Positions 21,818-27,975 of a stretch of 27,975 bases of DNA are shown piece after piece (position 1 is the first letter of the stretch; every line of letters starts with the position of its first letter). A program made the translations under genes and the position numbers. This DNA is from DASULK01 sp036381835 (GTDB lineage Bacteria > Actinomycetota > Actinomycetes > Mycobacteriales > Micromonosporaceae): NCBI GenBank assembly GCA_036381835.1, contig DASVCA010000107.1, forward strand, positions 1 to 27,975, written 5' to 3'. The notes under the pieces are model-generated. The model made no database searches and was not told the DNA's origin. It saw nothing but the letters and a program-made list of their open reading frames with translations.

Positions 21818-23464
21818 ATGGCATCGACTCGGCCTGTCTCGACAACCACCGATCGAAAACGGGGAATCGACTGGCTGGGCTGGGCGGCGCTCGCGATCGG
21901 CCTCGCCGGGCTGGGGTTTCGTGGTTGGCTGACCGCGCTGGACGTACCGCCCACCAACAGCGACGAGGCGACCTTCGGCCTGGTCGCGCTGCACGTACTG
22001 CGGGGCACCGACTTCCCGGTGTACCTCTACGGGCAGCACTACATGGGAACCCTGGAGTCATACGTCGCGGCCCCGTTGATGGCTTTCGTCGGCCCCACCA
22101 CTTACGCGCTGCGGACCGGGACGTTGCTCTTCTACGGGCTGTTTTTAATCACGATGTACGCGATGACCAGGCGCGTCTACTCCCCTGGTCTGGCACTGCT
22201 CACGGTGGCGGTGCTGGCGCTTGGATCAGACCGGGTCGTAAACGACCAACTCGTCGCCGACGGGTCCGCCGAACTCGCCCTCTTCGCGGCCCTACTGATT
22301 CTGCTCGCCGTAGCCGTCGGCTCGGCCCAGGCACGGCGTCGCCCGATCCTGCTCGGACTGTGGGGGGCCGTCGCAGGGCTGGCCCTCTGGGATCACCTGC
22401 TCGTGATTCCCTACCTCGCTGCCACCGTACCGGTGCTGGTGCTCGCCCTCATCAGGGGACAACCGGGCGGCGGTGCCGGCCCGGCCCGGACGGGCCTGAA
22501 AGACGTCCTCGTCACAACGGTCGGGCTCACGCTGGGAGCAACGCCGATGCTGATCTACCAGCTCGACGCACCGGCCGGGGCAGACCCGCTGTCCGTCCTG
22601 ATCCAGCAGAGTAGCGCCGGACCGGACGCCACCTGGCCGGACCGGTTGTACGGCGCGATATTCCTGGGCGTGCCGCTCGCAACCGGCGTGTGTGAGCCGG
22701 GCGTCTGCCAGCCGTGGCAGACACTGTGGGGGCCGATCTACATCGGGCTGTTGCTGGTCTCCGGATATCTGTCTTGGCGAACCATCCGCGACCCCGGTGG
22801 ATGGCGAGAAGACGAGGACACCTCCGAAGCACTACGAATTCACCGGATACGGGCAATGGCGGGCTTGGCGCTGGTCCTGGGCGCGCTGGCGACGATCGCG
22901 TCGTACGCGAAAAGTCCAACCGCGGGCGACACCCCGCTCGAAAGTGCGCGCTACCTGTCGCTGCTGCCGGTCTCCGCGCCCGCCGTCCTCTGGCCGCTGT
23001 GGCAGGCCGTACGGATGCGCGGCAACGCGCTACGACTGCCTGCCACCGTCGGGGCGGCCGCGCTGTTGGTGAGCATGTCATGGGCGACGGTGTCCCTGGT
23101 CCGGCAGGTGCCGGCACAGGCCCAGCAGGCCGAGCAGCAACGCGAACTGCTTGCCGCATTAGATCGTCTCGACGTCAGGCACTACTACACCGAGTACTGG
23201 ACATGCAACCTGCTGGCGTACGCCAGTGGGGAACGCGCCGTCTGTTTCGTGCTCGGCGATGACCTCAAGCCGGGACTCAATCGCTACCGCCCGTACGAGC
23301 AAATGGTCAAAAGCGCGCAAGAAATCGCGTACGTGACACCCGCCGGATCGGACTTTGATCGAAATGTGCGCCGCTATTTGTCCAGCGCAGAAGGAACGTT
23401 ACGGATGACGGAGGCGGCCGGATATCGGATCTATCTGTCCACCACCCATCCGCTCGTGAACTAG
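21818..23464 (+). CDS. Polytopic membrane protein, GT-C glycosyltransferase-like (GT39/PMT type)
   Basis: 548 residues with about ten hydrophobic helices. The first helix (~19-40) is followed by PPTNSDEATFGLVALHVLRG with acidic Asp49/Glu50 in the first extracytoplasmic loop. This, with FPVYLYGQHYMGTLESYVAAPLMAF, is the layout of GT-C glycosyltransferases that use polyprenyl-phosphate sugars. The soluble C-terminal part (~440-548) holds TEYWTCNLLAYASGERAVCF. The acceptor is unknown. ATG 21818 was chosen because the upstream in-frame extension lacks membrane or coding character. Three in-frame TTA codons (22145, 23159, 23399) are unusual at this GC. It is monocistronic. Confidence 0.75.
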   Translation: MASTRPVSTTTDRKRGIDWLGWAALAIGLAGLGFRGWLTALDVPPTNSDEATFGLVALHVLRGTDFPVYLYGQHYMGTLESYVAAPLMAFVGPTTYALRTGTLLFYGLFLITMYAMTRRVYSPGLALLTVAVLALGSDRVVNDQLVADGSAELALFAALLILLAVAVGSAQARRRPILLGLWGAVAGLALWDHLLVIPYLAATVPVLVLALIRGQPGGGAGPARTGLKDVLVTTVGLTLGATPMLIYQLDAPAGADPLSVLIQQSSAGPDATWPDRLYGAIFLGVPLATGVCEPGVCQPWQTLWGPIYIGLLLVSGYLSWRTIRDPGGWREDEDTSEALRIHRIRAMAGLALVLGALATIASYAKSPTAGDTPLESARYLSLLPVSAPAVLWPLWQAVRMRGNALRLPATVGAAALLVSMSWATVSLVRQVPAQAQQAEQQRELLAALDRLDVRHYYTEYWTCNLLAYASGERAVCFVLGDDLKPGLNRYRPYEQMVKSAQEIAYVTPAGSDFDRNVRRYLSSAEGTLRMTEAAGYRIYLSTTHPLVN

Positions 23465-23529
23465 GTTCTGTCTCATGCATCTCACGAGGTCCCCAAACGG
23501 GAAAGTGCCGCCAGGAAAGGCACGTGGAA

Positions 23530-24324
23530 TCACTTCATCGAGCTTGGGGATTTCGTACCCGAAATGAGCACGGCAGCGACTACGATCAACACGAGCCCTA
23601 AGAGTGTGAGTGGCTTGACGCCGACAAACATGAAGATCCCCCACAAGGCATATGGTTCTCTCGGTCGAGTCAATGCCGTCGCTACCCAAGCAATTGTCGT
23701 AAGCAACATTCCAGGCAAAAGGAACAAGGCGGCCAGTCCTCCGGTCACCGTGGCGGCCAACCGACGCCGCGCCTGCCCCCAACGACGGACTACCAATCGA
23801 GCGATGAACCAGCCCGCCGTGCCACCCAACAATGCACCCGTAACGGAGAGGACCATCGCAGCAATAGGCGTCGCCCGCTTCAATATCAGGGTGGAATCAT
23901 TCTGGGACACGCGGAAAACAGCGTAGGTAGATCCGCGAACACCTCTGACCTCGGTACCACTGGGCCGTTTGAGTTTAGTCACCTCCCAACCCGTAGCTCT
24001 CATACGATCCGCGACCACCTCTAGGGATTGCCTGTCATCGACGGGAAAAGTGAATCGAACAAATCCCGGCATGTAACCGTCGGCCCCCAAAAGGGAAACC
24101 ATCGGAGACATTGTTTCATATTGAAACAGGTCATCCATCCTGGATACTGAAGATGGATTCGATCGAACAATCTGAGCGGCCATCTCATCAGCCGCTACCC
24201 GATTCGGGAGGTCTGGCGCTACATGCCAACCCAACCACTGACCGAAGGCTGCAAATATGATCGCTGCGAACCAGCAGGAAAAACCAAAAACGATTGCTCG
24301 CCGAGCACCCTTCGGCATTTTCAC
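23530..24324 (-). CDS. Hypothetical membrane protein with an extracytoplasmic domain
   Basis: 264 residues. Helices are predicted at ~11-32, 152-175, 192-217 and 226-256. Residues ~35-150 form an extracytoplasmic domain (PGFVRFTFPVDDRQSLEVVADRMRATGWEVTKLKRP) of a small alpha/beta look. No family is recognised and no catalytic motif is visible. The GTG start at 24324 follows AGGAAGGG; ATG at 24318 is an alternative. Base composition is unlike the neighbours: two 60-base stretches counted (24001-24120) have 50-53% GC. A 19-bp hairpin sits just upstream of its ribosome site. The gene stands alone on the minus strand between two plus-strand genes and looks acquired. Confidence 0.75.
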   Translation of the reverse strand: MKMPKGARRAIVFGFSCWFAAIIFAAFGQWLGWHVAPDLPNRVAADEMAAQIVRSNPSSVSRMDDLFQYETMSPMVSLLGADGYMPGFVRFTFPVDDRQSLEVVADRMRATGWEVTKLKRPSGTEVRGVRGSTYAVFRVSQNDSTLILKRATPIAAMVLSVTGALLGGTAGWFIARLVVRRWGQARRRLAATVTGGLAALFLLPGMLLTTIAWVATALTRPREPYALWGIFMFVGVKPLTLLGLVLIVVAAVLISGTKSPSSMK

Positions 24325-24345
24325 CGGCTACCCTTCCTAAACTTG

Positions 24346-24388
24346 CCAACTGGGCGAAGGCGGACTTGTTCCGCCTTCGCCCAGTTGG
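24346..24388. repeat. Perfect 19-bp hairpin upstream of the low-GC membrane gene
   Basis: 24346-24364 pairs perfectly with 24370-24388 around a 5-base loop (CTTGT), the longest uninterrupted stem in the window. It ends 21 bases before the GTG of the minus-strand gene, next to that gene's ribosome site. It could be a leader attenuator, the terminator of an unseen transcript, or a dyad from a lost mobile element. Confidence 0.65.
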
Positions 24389-24650
24389 ATTGAAGAACAC
24401 TCTTCGTCGCTACCCCAGTGCCACAGGCGTTTTAAAGATCATGACGTCTACCCCAAGGCTCAGGCAAGGAATAGGTTGGCCAGCCAGGGCCACGCTAGCT
24501 AGTACGGGCCGCGGGGTCGCTCACTGCGATATCGAATCTCTTTCATGTTTTGGTACATCGGACTAACCCACAGATAACACCTCGCCCTCAAATGTGATGA
24601 AGACGTGCGTCCATCCTGCTCACGGGGCGCGCAGGCCACGAAAACCATTG

Positions 24651-24703
24651 GTCACCGCACAACGGATTCGGTCACCGACCGAGCACCCCCTCGCCCGGTG
24701 ACC
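24651..24703. promoter_or_regulatory. Three GGTCACCG motifs in a 490-base gene-free stretch
   Basis: The stretch 24389-24878 has no gene I can support. It holds GGTCACCG at 24651-24658 and 24670-24677 and the inverted form CGGTGACC at 24696-24703, each a near-palindrome (GGT-N-ACC). A further CACGGTCACG lies near 24750. Clustered copies in both orientations upstream of the secreted-protein gene suggest binding sites for a regulator, which is not identifiable here. Confidence 0.4.
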
Positions 24704-24878
24704 GCCCACAAGCATTGAGCAGCATCAGTTGCGTCCGGTAACGTCACGGTCACGCTTTGGATCACGGTCGCCGGCAGGTCAGCTACCAACGCTCGACCAG
24801 CATGAACGACGAACGCTACGGCACGGGAGGGATCTTCGGTCCAAGGCCTCGGCAACCAGGCACGTCGAGGAGGACGAT

Positions 24879-25460
24879 GTGAAACTCTCCCTGGGCAAGC
24901 TCCGTCTCAGCAGGCGACTCGCCGCCTTGGCGGTCAGCATCGGCGTCAGCGCCGCTGTGTTGGTCACCGCCTCGCCCGCGATGGCAGTCATCCCGCCGCC
25001 ACCACCCGGCGGATGGTGCTACTACGAGAACTACTACGTGACCGGCAACCAGGGCCAGGTCCACAAGCCCATGTTCACCAAGCACTTCTACAACCAGACG
25101 TCGGAGACGGCGACCTGGAACGAGTCGATGACCGTCAGCGAAACCCACAGCTCGACCTACGAGTTCGGTGGGTCCGTCGAGGGTGGCTTCGACCTCTGGC
25201 TGATCAAGTCGAAGATCGAAGCACACCTGAACGTGACCATCTACCAGTCGAAGACGATCACCAAGACCACCGGCTTCACCACCACGGTCCCGCCGTTCTC
25301 CACGAAGTACGCCGACTACGGCACGGTCGGCTATGCCACGACGGGCACCTACCGCAAAGAGCGGTACGAGTGCGGCACCTACGACTACTTCACCCGTTGG
25401 GATGTGCCGGTCACCGTGTTCAGCATGACCAGCGAGGGCTGGCGCCTCTACACCGGTTAG
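24879..25460 (+). CDS. Secreted Ser/Thr-rich beta protein, unknown function
   Basis: 193 residues. A basic N-terminus and hydrophobic core end in the signal cleavage site ASPAMA (residues 31-36). The mature part begins with a Pro-rich stretch and GGWCYYENYYV. It is then mostly alternating polar/nonpolar strands rich in Ser/Thr (SETATWNESMTVSETHSSTY; NVTIYQSKTITKTTGFTTTV), on both sides of EFGGSVEGGFDLWLIKSKIEAHL. Two cysteines (47, 165) could form a disulfide. Alternating Ser/Thr strand pairs around a Gly-rich turn resemble aerolysin/ETX-MTX2-type pore-forming proteins, but I cannot confirm this. GTG 24879 was chosen for the GAGGAGG at 24867-24873. A terminator follows, and the gene directly precedes pglX without being co-transcribed. 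Confidence 0.75.
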   Translation: MKLSLGKLRLSRRLAALAVSIGVSAAVLVTASPAMAVIPPPPPGGWCYYENYYVTGNQGQVHKPMFTKHFYNQTSETATWNESMTVSETHSSTYEFGGSVEGGFDLWLIKSKIEAHLNVTIYQSKTITKTTGFTTTVPPFSTKYADYGTVGYATTGTYRKERYECGTYDYFTRWDVPVTVFSMTSEGWRLYTG

Positions 25461-25478
25461 CCAACGTAGGTGGTTGTG

Positions 25479-25507
25479 GGGGGTGCCGGCTCGATCTCGG
25501 CACCCCC
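25479..25507 (+). terminator. Hairpin after the secreted-protein gene
   Basis: GGGGGTGCCG at 25479-25488 pairs with CGGCACCCCC at 25498-25507 across a 9-base loop, 18 bases after the stop codon. It separates this gene from pglX, which starts 68 bases further on. Confidence 0.7.
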
Positions 25508-25575
25508 ACGCCGCGTCGCGGCTCCCAGTTCTAATCCCTGATTGCATCCCTGTGGCTTTTGACTAAGCTTTCAGC

Positions 25576-27975
25576 GTGATCGACCGGAAGTTGCTGCTGA
25601 GCGACCTGCAGAAGCAGGTGAAGTCCCTGGAGAAGGACCTGCGCGAACAGGTCGAATCGGTCCAGGAGGTGTACGCTCGGCTGCGCCCCGAGTACGACCA
25701 GGCGTTCCGAGTCGGGCGGACCGCGGCGACCTGGACGGTCTGGCGGGACGAGCGGATCACCCAGGCCGCGGTGGCGTGGGTGCTCGCCACCGTCTTCGTC
25801 CGATTCTGCGAGGACAACGGCCTGCTCACCGACCCGTACCTGGCCGGGCCGGGCGACCGGCTGGTGCTGGCTGAGGAAGCCGAGGCGCAGTTCTTCCACG
25901 ATCACCCGGATAAGACGCTGCGGGACTGGCTGCACGCCGGGTTCGACGCTATCGCCGCCACCCAGGCCGGCCGGTCGCTGTTCGACCGCCGGCACAACCC
26001 GCTCTACCAGATTCCCCTGTCCCACGACGCGGCGAGGAAACTGATCGCTTTCTGGCGTCGTAGGGGTGAGGACGGCAACCTCGTCCACAACTTCTGCGAC
26101 GACAGTTGGGACACCCGCTTTCTCGGCGACCTCTACCAGGACCTGTCCGAGGCGGCCCGCGAGACGTACGCCCTGCTGCAGACCCCGGAGTTCGTCCAGG
26201 AGTTCATCCTCGACCTGACCCTGACACCCGCGGTCGCCGAGTTCGGCCACGACGTGGTGAAGGTGATCGACCCGACCTGCGGGTCGGGACACTTCGTGCT
26301 CGGCGCATTCCACCGACTCATGAAGCAGTGGGAGGAACACGCCCCCAACCGCGACCTGTATGAGCGGGTGCATCTGGCGCTCGACGCCGTACACGGGGTG
26401 GACATCAACCCGTTCGCGGTCGCCATCGCCCGCTTCCGCCTACTCGTCGCCGCCATGCGGGCCAGCAACCTGAAAACCCTGGCCGACACCGCCGGCTACA
26501 CCTTCCCCCTACACCTGGCAGTCGGCGATTCGCTGATCAAACACCGTGAGGGCGTGCTGTTCGGCGAGGACCCGATGACGGAGTTCGCCTACGCAACCGA
26601 AGACCTGCACGAACACCCCCGCATCCTGGCCTCGGGCCGCTACCATGTCGTGGTCGGCAATCCGCCGTACATCAGGATCGAGGACAAGGGTCTCAAGCAG
26701 GCGTACCGGCAGATGTACGACGCCTGCTCAGGCAATTACGCCCTGTCGGTGCCGTTCGCCCAACGGTTCTTCCAACTCGCCAAAACCGCCGACCCGGACG
26801 GCAAAGGCGCAGGCCACGTCGGGCAGATCACCTCAGACTCGTTCATGAAGCGGGAGTTCGGCAAGAAGCTGATCGAGAACTTCTTCGCCACCCGGGTCAA
26901 CCTGACGCATGTCATCGACACTTCCCGTGCCTACATACCGGGTCACGGCACACCCACCGTCATCCTGATCGGCCGGAACACCAACCTCAACCGTCCCGGC
27001 ACGATCCGCACCATCATGGGTATCCACGGCGAGCCGAGCACTCCCGCAGACCCCAGCAAGGGTCTGGTCTGGCAAGCCATCATCAACCAGATCGATCGGC
27101 CAGGCTCGGAAAGCGAATGGATCAGCGTTGCAGATTTGCCGCGCGAAACATTTTGCAAGCATCCTTGGAACCTCTCTGGCGGCGGCAAAAGTGCTTTGGC
27201 GCGTACAATTGAAAAAAGCGGAACACCGCTAGGATCTGCCATCGAGGGGGTCGGTCGGACCACACATACCGGACTCGACGAAGCATTTTACTTGCCCAAG
27301 CAGTCCACAGTCACCCTAGGGCTTACCAATGCTACTGTCCCAGTCGTTCTTGGTGAAGATATTCGAGACTATTTCCTGAGTGCATCGATTGCGACGCTCT
27401 TCCCTTACGATGAGAACGGCACCGCACGACAGCTATCTGATGCCGAGCATTTGTTTTACTGGCCCAACCGGACAGCGCTTCGCCGAAGGCTAGATTTCGG
27501 GCAGACACCCGAGGAACGGGGACTACGCTGGTTCGATCACAGCATGTTTTTTGCGAAGCGCTATAGAGTACCGTTGTCGATTGCGTTTGCGTTTGTGGCG
27601 ACGCATAACCACTTTGTGCTGGACCGGGGTGGGAAGGTATTCAACCGTTCGGCTCCGGTGATCAAGTTGCCGGAGGGGGCGTCCGAGGACGACCACCTGA
27701 AGCTGCTCGGCGTGCTCAACAGCTCAACCGCCTGCTTCTGGCTGAAACAGGTCAGCTATCCCAAGGGCGGCGACCCAATTGGGGGCGAAGGCGCTCGGGT
27801 CAGCAGTGAAGGATGGTCGGACCGGTACGAGTTCACTGGAACAAAGCTTCAAGATTTTCCGCTGCCGTCGGCGTACCCGTTGGAGTTGGCGCGCGAACTT
27901 GACCGGCTGGCGCAGCGGCTCGGCACGGTGACCCCGGCGGCGGTCGCGGCAGCCGGTGTGCCGACGCGGGAGCGG
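25576..27975 (+). CDS. pglX: PglX-type adenine-specific DNA methyltransferase (BREX type 2), 3' end beyond window
   Basis: An open frame of 800 codons runs from GTG 25576 to the window edge with no stop. The N-terminal helical region (DRKLLLSDLQKQVKSLEKDL; ITQAAVAWVLATVFVRFCEDNGLL) precedes the methyltransferase core with the SAM motif DPTCGSGHF (232-240), GVDINPFAVAIARFRLL and the catalytic NPPY (362-365), a gamma-class N6-adenine methyltransferase. This arrangement matches PglX, which marks host DNA in Pgl/BREX-2 systems. The C-terminal half is the target-recognition region and is markedly lower in GC (27121-27420, four 60-base lines counted at 50-53%). No Shine-Dalgarno is visible before the GTG; a weak TAAGCT ends 6 bases upstream, so a leaderless mRNA is possible. 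A type IIG restriction enzyme is the alternative, but the N-terminus argues for PglX. Confidence 0.88.
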   Translation, partial: MIDRKLLLSDLQKQVKSLEKDLREQVESVQEVYARLRPEYDQAFRVGRTAATWTVWRDERITQAAVAWVLATVFVRFCEDNGLLTDPYLAGPGDRLVLAEEAEAQFFHDHPDKTLRDWLHAGFDAIAATQAGRSLFDRRHNPLYQIPLSHDAARKLIAFWRRRGEDGNLVHNFCDDSWDTRFLGDLYQDLSEAARETYALLQTPEFVQEFILDLTLTPAVAEFGHDVVKVIDPTCGSGHFVLGAFHRLMKQWEEHAPNRDLYERVHLALDAVHGVDINPFAVAIARFRLLVAAMRASNLKTLADTAGYTFPLHLAVGDSLIKHREGVLFGEDPMTEFAYATEDLHEHPRILASGRYHVVVGNPPYIRIEDKGLKQAYRQMYDACSGNYALSVPFAQRFFQLAKTADPDGKGAGHVGQITSDSFMKREFGKKLIENFFATRVNLTHVIDTSRAYIPGHGTPTVILIGRNTNLNRPGTIRTIMGIHGEPSTPADPSKGLVWQAIINQIDRPGSESEWISVADLPRETFCKHPWNLSGGGKSALARTIEKSGTPLGSAIEGVGRTTHTGLDEAFYLPKQSTVTLGLTNATVPVVLGEDIRDYFLSASIATLFPYDENGTARQLSDAEHLFYWPNRTALRRRLDFGQTPEERGLRWFDHSMFFAKRYRVPLSIAFAFVATHNHFVLDRGGKVFNRSAPVIKLPEGASEDDHLKLLGVLNSSTACFWLKQVSYPKGGDPIGGEGARVSSEGWSDRYEFTGTKLQDFPLPSAYPLELARELDRLAQRLGTVTPAAVAAAGVPTRER

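Noticed and set aside
24294..24566. A 90-codon plus-strand frame over the hairpin and low-GC intergenic region
   Set aside because: No ribosome site, no recognisable pattern, and it overlaps the start of the minus-strand membrane gene.
1..27975. CRISPR array, tRNA or rRNA genes
   Set aside because: No series of short regularly spaced repeats, no tRNA cloverleaf-like stretch and no rRNA segment was seen on either strand.

Overview
The window is high-GC actinobacterial chromosome. GC-biased codons, GTG starts, a DivIVA-domain protein, actinobacterial sortase/DUF4397 genes and a Pgl-type kinase point to Micromonosporaceae (Micromonospora-like). That placement is inferred from sequence character, not from a search.

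Region 1 (1-12.8 kb) is ordinary metabolism with an aromatic amino acid theme. After the tail of an unidentified gene come an iron-sulphur (class I) fumarase, a membrane-anchored PQQ-type beta-propeller protein and an Lrp/AsnC regulator, all on the minus strand. The Lrp gene is divergent from 4-hydroxyphenylpyruvate dioxygenase (hpd). An RDD membrane protein and a HisC-like aminotransferase follow, then, on the minus strand, a second beta-propeller protein and an SRPBCC protein. Next is the lower half of tyrosine catabolism: homogentisate dioxygenase (hmgA, plus strand), divergent from a two-gene operon made of an unrecognised 303-residue protein translationally coupled to fumarylacetoacetase. 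Together hpd, hmgA and fahA take 4-hydroxyphenylpyruvate to fumarate and acetoacetate, and the fumarase can take up the fumarate. No gene of a known maleylacetoacetate isomerase family is present, so the unknown protein is an interesting candidate for that step.

Region 2 (12.8-17.4 kb) is one very large gene for a NERD-pseudokinase-kinase protein that matches PglW of the Pgl / BREX type 2 phage-defence system.

Region 3 (17.4-25.5 kb) separates it from the next defence gene. On the minus strand it carries a class F sortase with a DUF4397 surface protein, then a DivIVA-domain protein coupled to an orphan NMT1-type binding lipoprotein and a small unknown protein. A divergent minimal GntR regulator has a 20-bp inverted repeat in front. 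It is followed by a 572-base stretch with two 89-bp direct repeats, a GT-C-like membrane glycosyltransferase with TTA codons, a low-GC membrane protein and a secreted Ser/Thr-rich protein. This region looks mosaic.

Region 4 (25.6 kb to the end) is the first 800 codons of a PglX-type adenine-specific DNA methyltransferase, cut by the window edge. Its target-recognition part has clearly lower GC than the rest. pglW and pglX, normally close neighbours in this defence type, are here 8.2 kb apart; pglY/pglZ would be expected beyond the right edge if the system is complete.
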